Assembly: GCF_000763375.1 (NCBI RefSeq)
Contig: NZ_JPSY01000003.1
Location: 1 to 64,000, forward strand
DNA: 64,000 nt
Direction: 5' to 3'
From: Microbacterium profundi
GTDB taxonomy: Bacteria; Actinomycetota; Actinomycetes; Actinomycetales; Microbacteriaceae
Position 1 is the stretch's first letter. Each line of letters opens with the position of its first letter. The position numbers and the translations under genes are program-made. Positions 16,362 through 25,356 of this stretch are shown in pieces. Below the pieces are notes generated by a model. The model was not told the origin of the DNA. It worked only from the letters and a program-made list of their open reading frames with translations, and searched no databases.

Positions 16362-16949
16362 TCAGGACGTCAGCGCGGCGCGCGCCATCGCAGTGAGAAT
16401 GGTCGCCGTCGATCTGTTCGACCTCGCCGCGCTGCGCGTGCTGTGCGGGGTGGAGTTGATGAGACCGAAGCAGGCCTGAACACGCAGTCGCAGTTCATCA
16501 GCCGGTACGTCGTGCAGCGGCGCGAGAGCCGAGATCCACAGGTCGATGTAGATGCGCTGCAGTCGGCGCACCTCCGCGCGATCCACGTCGCTCAGATGCG
16601 CCAGATCCCGATCCTGCACACGGATGACGTCGGCATGCGTGAGTGCGAAGTCGACGTGGAAGCCGATGAGCGCCAGCATCCGCTCCTCATCGCCCGACGA
16701 TGACTCGGCGACGCGGGACCCGCCGCTGACGAGATCTTCGCTGACCTTGACGAGGACGGCGCCGAGCAGCGCCTGCTTGCCCGCGAAATGGCGGTACACC
16801 GCGGGACCGGAGACCCCGACGGCTGATCCGATGTCCTCCAGGCTCACGCCGGAGTAGCCGCGCTCGGCGAAGAGGCGTGCGGCCTCGTGCAACAGGGAAT
16901 CCGCGCGCTCTGCTTTCGCGCGATCGCGCGCGGTCGGGGGGCTTGTCAT
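16362..16949 (-). CDS. TetR-family regulator of the leucine-degradation operon
   Basis: A 195-residue TetR repressor: the HTH is at ~30-62 (FAERGYSGVSLEDIGSAVGVSGPAVYRHFAGK) and the rest is a helical ligand domain. It is divergent from accD-accA-acd-maoC-citE, and two GTTA-N8-TAAC palindromes lie between them. Autoregulation and repression of the acyl-CoA carboxylase operon are the simplest reading; the inducer may be an acyl-CoA from leucine breakdown, as in related KstR2/LiuR-type control, but this is inference. Confidence 0.88.
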   Translation of the reverse strand: MTSPPTARDRAKAERADSLLHEAARLFAERGYSGVSLEDIGSAVGVSGPAVYRHFAGKQALLGAVLVKVSEDLVSGGSRVAESSSGDEERMLALIGFHVDFALTHADVIRVQDRDLAHLSDVDRAEVRRLQRIYIDLWISALAPLHDVPADELRLRVQACFGLINSTPHSTRSAARSNRSTATILTAMARAALTS

Positions 16950-16953
16950 CTCA

Positions 16954-16969
16954 GTTAATGCTCGCTAAC
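16954..16969. promoter_or_regulatory. TetR operator candidate 1
   Basis: GTTAATGCTCGCTAAC: GTTA and TAAC half-sites separated by eight nt, five nt upstream of the tetR start codon. Confidence 0.65.
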
Positions 16970-16980
16970 CTAAAATGGCT

Positions 16981-16998
16981 GGTTAGTGCACAGTAACC
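16981..16998. promoter_or_regulatory. TetR operator candidate 2
   Basis: GGTTAGTGCACAGTAACC: GGTTA and TAACC half-sites with the same eight-nt spacer, 27 nt from site 1 and 46 nt before accD. Confidence 0.7.
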
Positions 16999-17043
16999 GA
17001 AAAGCGCTGTTCAACGCCACCGTGAGTCGAGGAGGACGCCCGG

Positions 17044-18597
17044 ATGCCCGTCACCCAGGAGATGCTCGCAGCCGAGCTGCGCGAGCGGCGCGCCACCGCC
17101 GCGCTCGGCGGTCCCGAGCCCTCTCGCACCCGACACGTCGCTCGCGGCAAGCTGCTGCCGAGGGAGAGGATCACGAGACTGCTCGACGAGGGCAGTCCGT
17201 TTCTCGAGGTGTCGCCGCTCGCCGCGGACGGGATGTACGGGGGAGAGGTGCCGGGGGCGGGAGTGATCGCCGGCATCGGCCTCGTGCACGGAAGACACGT
17301 GATGATCGTCTGCAATGACGCGACGGTCAAGGGCGGAAGCTACCTGCCGCTCACCGTGAAGAAGCATCTTCGTGCGCAGGAGATCGCGCTTGAGAACAGG
17401 CTTCCCTGCCTCTACCTCGTCGACTCCGGCGGGGCGTTCCTGCCGAAGCAGGATGAGGTCTTCCCCGACCGTGAGCATTTCGGCCGCATCTTCTTCAACC
17501 AGGCGCGGATGAGTGCCGAGCGCATCCCGCAGCTGGCGGCAGTGCTCGGATCCTGTACCGCCGGCGGTGCGTATGTTCCCGCGATGAGCGACGAGACCGT
17601 GATCGTGCGGAACCAGGGCACTATCTTCCTCGGCGGGCCGCCCCTCGTCAAGGCCGCCATCGGTGAGATCGTCTCGGCGGAGGACCTCGGCGGCGGGGAG
17701 CTGCACGCCAGGCGATCCGGTGTGGTCGATCACCTGGCCGAGGACGACGAGCATGCCCTCGAGATCCTCCGCGACATCGTCGCCACGCTGCCCGCCTCGA
17801 GCACGCCGGCATGGGAGGTGGCGCCATCCCGCGAGCCCGCCGAGCAGTCCAGCCTGTACGACGTCGTCCCCGTCGACGTGAACGCCGCGTACGACGTGCA
17901 CGAGGTGATCGACCGGCTCATCGACGCAGACACGTTCCGCGAGTTCAAGTCCGAGTACGCCGCGACGCTGGTCACTGGGTTCGCCAGGCTGCACGGGCAT
18001 CGGATCGGCATCGTCGCGAACAACGGCGTGCTCTTCAGCGAGTCCGCGCTCAAGGGAGCGCACTTCATCGAACTGTGCGATCAGCGCGGCATCCCGCTGT
18101 TGTTCCTGCAGAACATCACGGGATTCATGGTCGGATCGGAGGCCGAAGCCGGTGGCATCGCCAAGGACGGCGCGAAGATGGTCACCGCGGTCGCGACGAC
18201 TCGGGTGCCGAAGCTCACCGTCATCATCGGCGGATCCTTCGGCGCTGGCAACTACTCGATGTGCGGTCGTGCCTACTCGCCGCGGTTCCTGTGGACCTGG
18301 CCGGCCAGCCGCATCTCGGTGATGGGCGGGAATCAGGCGGCGTCGGTGCTGGCGACCGTGAAGGACGACCAGTTGACTGCACGGGGAGAGAGCTGGAGCG
18401 CCGAGGAGCGCAGCGCGTTCGAAGAGCCGATCCGCGAGCAGTACGAGACGCAGGGCGAGCCCTACTACGCCACCGCACGGCTGTGGGACGACGGGATCGT
18501 CGACCCGGACGAGACCCGCGACCTGCTGGGGCTCGCGCTCGACGTCGTCGCCCGCAGCCCGCTGCCAGAGCCGCGCTTCGGCGTCTTCAGGATGTGA
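17044..18597 (+). CDS. accD1: Methylcrotonyl-CoA carboxylase-type carboxyltransferase (beta)
   Basis: Carboxyltransferase subunit of a biotin-dependent acyl-CoA carboxylase, 517 residues, with the two crotonase-like halves expected ([19 protein letters not shown] and [26 protein letters not shown]). The latter block is the MCC-beta signature. With the neighbouring genes it fits 3-methylcrotonyl-CoA carboxylation, as for M. tuberculosis AccD1 (Rv2502c). A GGAGG site precedes the ATG. Overlaps or abuts accA depending on the start. Confidence 0.93.
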   Translation: MPVTQEMLAAELRERRATAALGGPEPSRTRHVARGKLLPRERITRLLDEGSPFLEVSPLAADGMYGGEVPGAGVIAGIGLVHGRHVMIVCNDATVKGGSYLPLTVKKHLRAQEIALENRLPCLYLVDSGGAFLPKQDEVFPDREHFGRIFFNQARMSAERIPQLAAVLGSCTAGGAYVPAMSDETVIVRNQGTIFLGGPPLVKAAIGEIVSAEDLGGGELHARRSGVVDHLAEDDEHALEILRDIVATLPASSTPAWEVAPSREPAEQSSLYDVVPVDVNAAYDVHEVIDRLIDADTFREFKSEYAATLVTGFARLHGHRIGIVANNGVLFSESALKGAHFIELCDQRGIPLLFLQNITGFMVGSEAEAGGIAKDGAKMVTAVATTRVPKLTVIIGGSFGAGNYSMCGRAYSPRFLWTWPASRISVMGGNQAASVLATVKDDQLTARGESWSAEERSAFEEPIREQYETQGEPYYATARLWDDGIVDPDETRDLLGLALDVVARSPLPEPRFGVFRM

Positions 18598-18611
18598 TGA
18601 GGATGAAAGAC

Positions 18612-20552
18612 ATGAACACAGTGCTGGTCGCCAATCGCGGTGAGATCGCCCGCCGCATCATCCGCACTCTGCGGGAGCAGGGACTGCGCAGCGTCGCGGT
18701 CTACAGCGAGGCGGATGCCACGGCACCCCACGTCCGTGACGCGGACGACGCCGTCCTGATCGGGCCCGCGCCTGCGTCGGAGTCGTATCTCGATGTCGAA
18801 GCAGTGATCGGTGCGGCGAAACGGGTCGGTGCGGAGGCGATCCACCCCGGCTACGGGTTCCTCTCCGAGAGCGTTGCCCTCGCTGAGGCATGCGCGCGAG
18901 CGGGCATCATCTTCATCGGACCTTCGACGGAAGCCCTCAAGATCATGGGCGACAAGGCGAAGGCGCGAGACCACGTGGGCGCACGCGGAGTCCCGGTGGT
19001 GCCCGGCTTCACAGCAGTGGGACTGACGGATGCCGAGATCACCGCTCATGCGGACGAGATCGGATACCCGCTGCTCGTCAAGCCCAGCGCAGGCGGCGGC
19101 GGCAAGGGCATGGAGGCGGTCTCGGATGCCGGCGGACTCGCCGCAGCGCTCGCATCCGCCCGCCGCATCGCCAAGGCGGCGTTCGGAGACGATGCACTCG
19201 TGCTGGAGCGGCTCATCCGCCGCCCTCGACACATCGAGGTGCAGGTCTTCGGCGACACCCACGGCACGGTCATCGCCCTGGGTGAGCGCGAGTGCACCTT
19301 GCAGCGCCGGCACCAGAAGGTCATCGAGGAAGCACCGTCTGCCGGCCTTCCGGACGGCCTCACCGAGCGACTGTTCGAGGCCGCGGTGCGAGCCGCTGAG
19401 AGCGTGTCGTACGTCGGCGCCGGCACGGTCGAGTTCCTCATCGATGCGGACTCGCCGGATGAATTCTTCTTCATCGAGATGAACACGCGGCTGCAGGTCG
19501 AGCATCCGGTGACGGAAGCGGTCACTGGCCTCGACCTGGTGGCTCTGCAGCTCGATGTCGCAGCCGGTGGCGTGCTTGCGCCGCCGCCGGTGCTGAGCGG
19601 CCATGCTGTCGAGGCCCGTATCTATGCGGAGTCGCCCGAGCACGACTTCCTGCCGTCGACCGGCTCCGTGCTGCGCTTCACCGCGCCGCGCGGCGTGCGG
19701 GTGGATGCCGCGATCGAGACCGGCAGCGAGGTCACGGGGTTCTACGACCCGATGATCGCGAAGGTGATCGCCTTCGGCCCCGATCGCGAGACCGCGCTCG
19801 CCCGCCTCGACCAGGCACTTGCGGAGACGGTCGTTCTCGGCGTCGAGACGAATATCGCCTTCCTGCGGCAGCTTCTCACGAACGAGCGGGTCGTCGGCGG
19901 CGACCTCGACACCGGTCTGATCGAGACACTGCTGCCTGTGCGGCCGGCCGAGCCTTCCGCCGCCATGGTCGCTGCGGCGAAACAGGAGCTGCAGCACGAG
20001 ACCGAGCGCGCAGAGGGACGTCTCGCGCCGGAGACTCGGTCTCGGCGTTCGGGCGGGGCGTGGGCCGCCCTCACTGATCGCGACGCGCGCGTTGTCGCAT
20101 TCCTCACGGATGCGGACGAAGTCATCGAAGGGACAGGAACGGGTGCGGACGCGAGGGAAGCCGTCGCGGCGACGGACGCCGACGGTGCGATCTGGGTGAG
20201 TGAGAACGGCCGCTCCGCGCGTCTTCGCCCCGTCGATCGCCGTCAGCGGATGCTGCTCCGCCTCGCTGCGCAGCATCCGGTCAGCACGGCGACGCACCCC
20301 GAAGCCCGCGCACCGATGCCTGGGAGCATCGTCGCCGTGCACATCGAGGACGGCGCGACCGTGACAGCAGGCCAGCCTCTCGTCTCGATCGAGGCGATGA
20401 AGATGGAGCACCCGGTGCCGGCCCCGCACGACGGCGTCGTGCGTCTGCTGATGGCGGTCGGAGACCAGGCGAAGCGCGGCCAGGCCGTCGCAGTGGTGAC
20501 ACCCACCGACGCGACGGCGTCGAACGACAGCCCAGAAGGAGCAATCGCATGA
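18612..20552 (+). CDS. accA1: Acyl-CoA carboxylase biotin carboxylase/BCCP subunit (alpha)
   Basis: A 646-residue alpha chain. The biotin carboxylase domain starts VLVANRGEIARRII; ATP-grasp loop KPSAGGGGKGM, and FIEMNTRLQVEHPVTE. The C-terminal biotinyl domain has AMKM with the biotin Lys near 597. Starts at ATG 18597 (overlapping the accD stop by one nt), 18603 or 18612 are possible; 18612 is given because GAGG at 18599-18602 is nine nt away. Partner of accD1, corresponding to Rv2501c. Confidence 0.93.
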   Translation: MNTVLVANRGEIARRIIRTLREQGLRSVAVYSEADATAPHVRDADDAVLIGPAPASESYLDVEAVIGAAKRVGAEAIHPGYGFLSESVALAEACARAGIIFIGPSTEALKIMGDKAKARDHVGARGVPVVPGFTAVGLTDAEITAHADEIGYPLLVKPSAGGGGKGMEAVSDAGGLAAALASARRIAKAAFGDDALVLERLIRRPRHIEVQVFGDTHGTVIALGERECTLQRRHQKVIEEAPSAGLPDGLTERLFEAAVRAAESVSYVGAGTVEFLIDADSPDEFFFIEMNTRLQVEHPVTEAVTGLDLVALQLDVAAGGVLAPPPVLSGHAVEARIYAESPEHDFLPSTGSVLRFTAPRGVRVDAAIETGSEVTGFYDPMIAKVIAFGPDRETALARLDQALAETVVLGVETNIAFLRQLLTNERVVGGDLDTGLIETLLPVRPAEPSAAMVAAAKQELQHETERAEGRLAPETRSRRSGGAWAALTDRDARVVAFLTDADEVIEGTGTGADAREAVAATDADGAIWVSENGRSARLRPVDRRQRMLLRLAAQHPVSTATHPEARAPMPGSIVAVHIEDGATVTAGQPLVSIEAMKMEHPVPAPHDGVVRLLMAVGDQAKRGQAVAVVTPTDATASNDSPEGAIA

Positions 20553-21700
20553 CCGAAGATCTCACTGCCGAAGAGGTCGAACTCGCCGCGATGGTGCGCG
20601 AGTTCGCCGACACCGTCGTCGCCCCGCAGTCGTATGAGGCCGATCGCACCCATACGCTGCCGATGGATGTCGTCCGCCAGATGGGGGAGCTGGGCCTGTT
20701 CGGGCTTCCTTTCCCCGAGGAGCTCGGCGGCCAGGGCGGCGACTACATGGCCCTCGGCCTCGCGATCGAGGCACTCGCCAGGGTCGATCAGTCGATCGCG
20801 ATCACGCTGGAAGCCGGCGTCAGCCTCGGTGCCATGCCGATCTTCCGTTTCGGCGACGATGCGCAGAAGACCGAGTACCTGCCAGACCTGCTCGCCGGAC
20901 GGGCTCTTGCGGGCTTCGGTCTCACCGAGCCGGAAGCCGGCAGCGATGCCGGAGCGACGCGCACGACGGCTCGGCGCGAGGGCGATGAGTGGGTCATCGA
21001 CGGCACCAAGCAGTTCATCACGAACTCCGGCACACCGATCACCCGTTTCGTCACGGTCACGGCGGTCACCGGCATCCGCGAGGGCCGCAAGGAGATCTCC
21101 ACCATCATCGTGCCGAACGGCACCCAGGGCTTCACAGTGGAGGCGCCGTACGACAAGGTCGGCTGGCGCGCATCCGACACGCATCCGCTGACGTTCGACG
21201 GCGCCAGGGTCCCGACGGAGAACCTGCTCGGTGTCGAGGGTCGCGGATTCCGCAACTTCCTCAGCATCCTCGACGAAGGCCGCATTGCGATCGCGGCGCT
21301 GTCCACCGGTGCTGCGGAAGGGTGCCTGGAAGCTGCGGTCGAGTATGCGAAGAGCCGCGCCGTGTTCGGCAGCGCTCTGAGCACGAGGCAGAACGCGCAG
21401 TTCACCCTGGCGCGGATGCGCGTGCGAGTGCACACGGCTCGTCTCGCGTGGCATCACGCCGCGCGGCTCCGCGATGCGGGCGAGCCCTTCGCCGAGGCAT
21501 CAGCGATCGCCAAACTCGTCGCCGGAGACGCCGCGATGGACAACGCCAGGGACGCGACGCAGATCTTCGGCGGCAACGGGTTCATGAACGAGTTCCCGGT
21601 CGCCCGTCACTACCGCGACTCGAAGATCCTCGAGATCGGCGAGGGGACCACCGAGGTGCAGCTGCTCGTGATCGCGCGGGCGCTGGGTCTCGCCGGGTAG
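20549..21700 (+). CDS. Acyl-CoA dehydrogenase (FadE19/isovaleryl-CoA-type)
   Basis: A 383-residue FAD-dependent acyl-CoA dehydrogenase. FGLTEPEAGSDAGATRT and DGTKQFITN bind FAD/substrate, and the tail has ARHYRDSKILEIGEGTTEVQ. Glu is retained at the EGT position used as base in short/medium-chain enzymes, whereas true isovaleryl-CoA dehydrogenases have Gly or Ala there and a Glu elsewhere. Operon position equals Rv2500c (fadE19) and implies isovaleryl-CoA or 2-methylacyl-CoA as substrate. ATGA overlap with accA. Confidence 0.92.
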   Translation: MTEDLTAEEVELAAMVREFADTVVAPQSYEADRTHTLPMDVVRQMGELGLFGLPFPEELGGQGGDYMALGLAIEALARVDQSIAITLEAGVSLGAMPIFRFGDDAQKTEYLPDLLAGRALAGFGLTEPEAGSDAGATRTTARREGDEWVIDGTKQFITNSGTPITRFVTVTAVTGIREGRKEISTIIVPNGTQGFTVEAPYDKVGWRASDTHPLTFDGARVPTENLLGVEGRGFRNFLSILDEGRIAIAALSTGAAEGCLEAAVEYAKSRAVFGSALSTRQNAQFTLARMRVRVHTARLAWHHAARLRDAGEPFAEASAIAKLVAGDAAMDNARDATQIFGGNGFMNEFPVARHYRDSKILEIGEGTTEVQLLVIARALGLAG

Positions 21701-21703
21701 CGT
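21698..21703 (+). promoter_or_regulatory. Possible internal leaderless promoter before maoC
   Basis: TAGCGT six nt before the maoC ATG; its first three bases are the stop codon of the dehydrogenase gene, so chance is possible. Confidence 0.3.
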
Positions 21704-21709
21704 TTCAGC

Positions 21710-22195
21710 ATGACCGACATCCTCCAGCGCGGACTGTACTTCGAGGAGTTCGAGGTCGGCGCCCGGTACCTGCACAGACCGGGTCGCACGGCGACCGAGG
21801 CCGACAACGTGCTCTTCACCACGCTGACCATGAACACGCAGGCGCTGCACCTGGACGCCGCCTTCGCTGCCGAGCAGGAGTTCGGGCAGCGCCTGATGAA
21901 CTCGATGTGGACGCTGTCGACGATGGTCGGCGCGTCGGTCGCCCAATTGACGCAGGGAACGCTCGTCGCGCAGCTCGGGCTGGGTGAGATCGCGTTCCCG
22001 CACCCCCTGTTCGCGGGAGACACCCTCTACACCGAGAGCGTCGTGACCGAGAAGAGGCTGTCGTCATCGCGCAAGGGGCAGGGCATCTGCACGATCGCGC
22101 ACACCGGCCGCAATCAGGACGATGTCGTCGTCGCAAAGGCGGAACGCACAGTGCTCGTGCACTGCATGCCGGAAGGCGAGTCCTATGGTGTTTGA
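21710..22195 (+). CDS. MaoC-family acyl-CoA hydratase
   Basis: A 161-residue hotdog-fold MaoC-like protein; TMNTQALHLD near residues 43-52 holds the expected hydratase His/Asp region. In the corresponding mycobacterial operon (Rv2499c) this position is assigned to hydration of 3-methylglutaconyl-CoA to HMG-CoA or a related step. The preceding gene ends nine nt upstream. The exact substrate is an inference from neighbours. Confidence 0.85.
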   Translation: MTDILQRGLYFEEFEVGARYLHRPGRTATEADNVLFTTLTMNTQALHLDAAFAAEQEFGQRLMNSMWTLSTMVGASVAQLTQGTLVAQLGLGEIAFPHPLFAGDTLYTESVVTEKRLSSSRKGQGICTIAHTGRNQDDVVVAKAERTVLVHCMPEGESYGV

Positions 22196-22994
22196 GCTCG
22201 GTCCCGCTCTGCTGTTCTGCCCCGCGGATCGGCCCGAGCGCTTCGAGAAGGCCCTCGAACGTGCCGATGCCGTGATCCTCGATCTCGAGGACGCCGTGGC
22301 TCCCGCAGACAAGGACGCGGCCCGGCGCAACGTGATCGACGCCGCGGTGGGAGCAGAGCGTGTGATCGTGCGCGTCAATGCTCCTGGCACGAGTGACTTC
22401 GCACGAGACCTCGCGGCGCTGGCGGACACGGATTTCCGTACCGTCATGGTTGCGAAGGCGGAGGACCCCGCGGCGTTGGACGCCTTCGATGAACGGTTCT
22501 CCCTCATCGCCCTGTGCGAGACCGCAGGCGGCGTCGCCGCAGCCGACCGGCTCGCCGCGCACGATCGGGTCGTGGCGCTCATGTGGGGCGCAGAGGATCT
22601 GGTGGCGTCCCTCGGCGGAACGTCGAGCAGATATGCCGGCGGCCGTTATCGTGACGTCGCACGGTACGCGCGTTCGAGGGTCCTCGTGGAAGCCGGCGCG
22701 CAGGGCAAGGCGGCGATCGACGCGGTGCACATCGACATCGAAGACGCGGAGGGCCTGGAGCAGGAAGCAGCGGATGCCGTGGCATCCGGATTCCACGCCA
22801 CGGCGTGCATCCACCCTGGTCAGGTTCCGATCATCCGTCGGGCGTACCTTCCGGATGCCGAGACCTCTGCCTGGGCGGAGGCCGTCATCGCTGCGGCAGA
22901 GGGGGAGCGGGGCGTGTTCCGGTTCCGTGGCCAGATGGTCGACGAACCGGTGCTGCGGCACGCACGAGCCGTGATCGCACGCTCCCGTCGCTGA
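22185..22994 (+). CDS. HpcH/HpaI-type CoA-ester lyase (CitE-like)
   Basis: A 269-residue TIM-barrel lyase of the CitE/Mcl group with the metal-binding LDLEDAVAPADK near residues 32-43 and the CETAGGV and GAEDL segments. In M. tuberculosis Rv2498c at this operon position acts on beta-hydroxy acyl-CoAs including HMG-CoA, which would end leucine breakdown in acetyl-CoA plus acetoacetate. The ATG overlaps the maoC stop by 11 nt, indicating coupling. Last gene of the operon. Confidence 0.87.
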   Translation: MVFELGPALLFCPADRPERFEKALERADAVILDLEDAVAPADKDAARRNVIDAAVGAERVIVRVNAPGTSDFARDLAALADTDFRTVMVAKAEDPAALDAFDERFSLIALCETAGGVAAADRLAAHDRVVALMWGAEDLVASLGGTSSRYAGGRYRDVARYARSRVLVEAGAQGKAAIDAVHIDIEDAEGLEQEAADAVASGFHATACIHPGQVPIIRRAYLPDAETSAWAEAVIAAAEGERGVFRFRGQMVDEPVLRHARAVIARSRR

Positions 22995-23030
22995 CTCCTG
23001 GTGATCCGCTCGTCCGCGGCGACGCGGGGT

Positions 23031-23615
23031 TCAGACGGTGACCGTCTCCAGAAGCCGGAGAATCCCTGGTGCGGCCTCGAACCGGTGCACGGATCCGTTC
23101 GCGAGCGGGGCGCCGGCCGGCGGCATCGTTCCGCCCGAGGCGTGGTCGAGCAGTGCGCGGATGACGCCTCCGTGCGCGACCACGATGACGGATTCCGCGG
23201 TCGGCGCCGAACGCCGGCGAGATGCCAGGGAGATCACGTCCAGGGCGGCGAGCGCACGCTCGGCGACCTGATCGAAGCTCTCCGCCTTCGGGACATCGGC
23301 GTGCCAGTCGCCGTAACGGTCGATGTAGTCCCCGACGAGCATCCCCTCGGCCTCGCCGAACTCCCGTTCGCGAAGGTCGGAGACCAGTTCGGGCTGAGCG
23401 AGGCCGATCGCGCCGGCGATGATCTGCGCCGTCTCACGGGCTCGTACGAGCGGACTCGCGTAGATCGCGTGATGCGTGGTGCCTGCGAGCAGCGCCGCTG
23501 CGGCGCGCGCGTGACCGCGACCGGTCTCGTTGAGCGGGATGTCCGTCGAGCCCTGGATGCGGCGATCCAGGTTCCAGTCGGTCTGACCATGGCGGACGAG
23601 GGTGATGAAGGTCAC
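23031..23615 (-). CDS. Histidine phosphatase (phosphoglycerate mutase-like) protein
   Basis: A 194-residue histidine phosphatase: the catalytic LVRHGQTDWN is at residues 6-15 and the second His is in VVAHGGVIRAL. Acts on phosphate esters; substrate undetermined. The GTG start at 23615 overlaps the sirtuin stop (GTGA), and GGAG eight nt upstream supports it. A longer antisense-extended reading frame has no similarity. Convergent with citE. Confidence 0.9.
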   Translation of the reverse strand: MTFITLVRHGQTDWNLDRRIQGSTDIPLNETGRGHARAAAALLAGTTHHAIYASPLVRARETAQIIAGAIGLAQPELVSDLREREFGEAEGMLVGDYIDRYGDWHADVPKAESFDQVAERALAALDVISLASRRRSAPTAESVIVVAHGGVIRALLDHASGGTMPPAGAPLANGSVHRFEAAPGILRLLETVTV

Positions 23616-24445
23616 GTGAGAAGCTCCTGGAATGCGGGGAGGACGTCGCTCGTGCCGCCGGCGAGAGTCACGTCCGCCCACGGGTCGGCACGGGTGGGCT
23701 CGCGATTGACGATGATGAGCGGGATGTTGCGGCGACGGGCGCGCTCGATGAGCCGCACGCCCGAATTCACGACGAGCGAGGAGCCGGCGACGATCAGCGC
23801 GTCGCTGGCGCGCAGAAGCGACTCGGCCGCACGGAAGCGGTCCGCGGGCACGTACTCGCCGAAGAAGACCACGTCGGGTTTCAGCATCCCGCCGCACACC
23901 GTGCACGTCGGTACGACGAAGTCCTCCGTGCTCTCCGGTGCGACGTCGCCGTCGGGGTTGAGCACGATGTTCTCCGGCACGGTGATCCAGGGATTGAGTT
24001 CTTCGATCTGCGTGGCGATGTCGCGGCGATCGAAGACCTGACCGCACCGCAGGCAGACGACGCGGCGCATTGTGCCGTGCACCTCGATCACTCGGCTGCT
24101 TCCTGCCCGCAGATGGAGTCCGTCGACGTTCTGGGTGATGACGCCTGTGGAGAGACCGTCGCGCTCCATCTCGGCGAGCGCGATGTGCCCGGCGTTCGGC
24201 TCGGCCTGTGCGAATGCGCGCCAGCCGAGGTGACCACCCACCCAATAACGTCGACGCGCGGCCTCATCCGAGAGATAGCGCTGACCGGTCATCGGGTCGG
24301 CCCTGGTCCGTGCACCCTCGCCGCGGTACGCGGGAATGCCGGAGTCCGTGGATATCCCGGCACCCGTGAGGACGGCGATCCTGCGTCCCCTCAGAAGGTC
24401 GACGGCTCTCGCTATGCCGGCAGACAGCTCGGCACTGGTCGTCAT
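23612..24445 (-). CDS. NAD-dependent protein deacylase, Sir2 family
   Basis: A 277-residue sirtuin. NAD-binding GAGISTDSGIPAYRG, catalytic TQNVDGLHLRAG then EVHG, and the zinc pairs CLRC and CTVC are in order. It removes acyl groups from lysine using NAD. Start taken as ATG 24445; GTG 24451, four nt after GGAGG, is equally possible. Co-transcribed with the histidine phosphatase. Confidence 0.93.
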   Translation of the reverse strand: MTTSAELSAGIARAVDLLRGRRIAVLTGAGISTDSGIPAYRGEGARTRADPMTGQRYLSDEAARRRYWVGGHLGWRAFAQAEPNAGHIALAEMERDGLSTGVITQNVDGLHLRAGSSRVIEVHGTMRRVVCLRCGQVFDRRDIATQIEELNPWITVPENIVLNPDGDVAPESTEDFVVPTCTVCGGMLKPDVVFFGEYVPADRFRAAESLLRASDALIVAGSSLVVNSGVRLIERARRRNIPLIIVNREPTRADPWADVTLAGGTSDVLPAFQELLT

Positions 24446-24536
24446 GCTCACGAATCCTCCCCGAGGGAGTCTACGGCGTGGCCGACGCATGGTGGACGTC
24501 CTTGCTCGGGCCCCTGACGATGGCAGAGTGTTCAAC

Positions 24537-25337
24537 ATGCCACTGGAGTACATCGCCGACGGTGCCGATCCTCGCCTTGCCGACTACCGGAACCTCACAG
24601 ACACCGCGCTTCGGCGTGTCTCGGAACCGCGGGACGGGCTCTACATCGCCGAGTCGGTGAAGGTGATCCGGCGCGCAGTCGACGCGGGTCACATTCCGCG
24701 CTCGGTCCTGACGCAGCGCAGGTGGATCGGCCAGGTCGAAGAGGCGCTCGGTGACCGTGACACGGCGATCTACGTCGTACCGGACGAAGTCGCCGAGCAG
24801 GTCACCGGCTACGCGGTGCATCGAGGCGCGCTGGCGTCGATGCACCGACCCGCCCTGCCGACGGTGGCGGAGGTGCTCGAAGGCGCAAGGCTCATCCTGG
24901 TGCTGGAGGATCTCATCGAGCACACCAACGTCGGCGCCGCGTTCCGCGCAGCCGCCGGACTCGGCGCCGATGCGGTGCTCGTCTCGCCGCGCTGCGCTGA
25001 TCCGCTCTATCGACGCAGCGTCAAGGTGAGCATGGGCACGGTGTTCCAGGTGCCGTGGGCCCGGATCGGAGACTGGACGTCTGCCGTCGCCGATCTGCAT
25101 GCGGCCGGGTTCGAGGTGGCAGCGCTCGCGCTCAGCGATGACGCGGTTCCCCTGCGCGAGTACGCGGCAGACCGCCCTGACAGGGTGGCGCTCGTCATGG
25201 GCACGGAGGGCGACGGCCTGTCGCGGGACGCTCTGGACGCAGCGGATGCCGTGGTCACGATCCCGATGCGCGCGGGCGTGGACTCGCTGAATGTCGCGTC
25301 CGCCGCAGCTGTCGCGCTGTGGGCGCTCGCGGACTGA
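24537..25337 (+). CDS. SpoU/TrmH-family RNA 2'-O-methyltransferase
   Basis: A 266-residue SPOUT methyltransferase: the knot motifs LEDLIEHTNVGAAFR, VMGTEGDGLS and IPMRAGVDSLNVASAAAVALW are typical of TrmH/RlmB-type enzymes. The N-terminal ~95 residues form the substrate-binding domain. It probably methylates ribose in rRNA or tRNA; the target site is not predictable. Divergent from the sirtuin operon. Confidence 0.9.
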   Translation: MPLEYIADGADPRLADYRNLTDTALRRVSEPRDGLYIAESVKVIRRAVDAGHIPRSVLTQRRWIGQVEEALGDRDTAIYVVPDEVAEQVTGYAVHRGALASMHRPALPTVAEVLEGARLILVLEDLIEHTNVGAAFRAAAGLGADAVLVSPRCADPLYRRSVKVSMGTVFQVPWARIGDWTSAVADLHAAGFEVAALALSDDAVPLREYAADRPDRVALVMGTEGDGLSRDALDAADAVVTIPMRAGVDSLNVASAAAVALWALAD

Positions 25338-25356
25338 TTACTAGCTGTGCGGGCGG

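Noticed and set aside
18465-20429. 654-codon open frame antisense to accA
   Set aside because: Third-position GC bias keeps antisense frames open in this genome; it reads as Arg/His/Asp-rich sequence without domain signatures, while the plus strand is clear biotin carboxylase.
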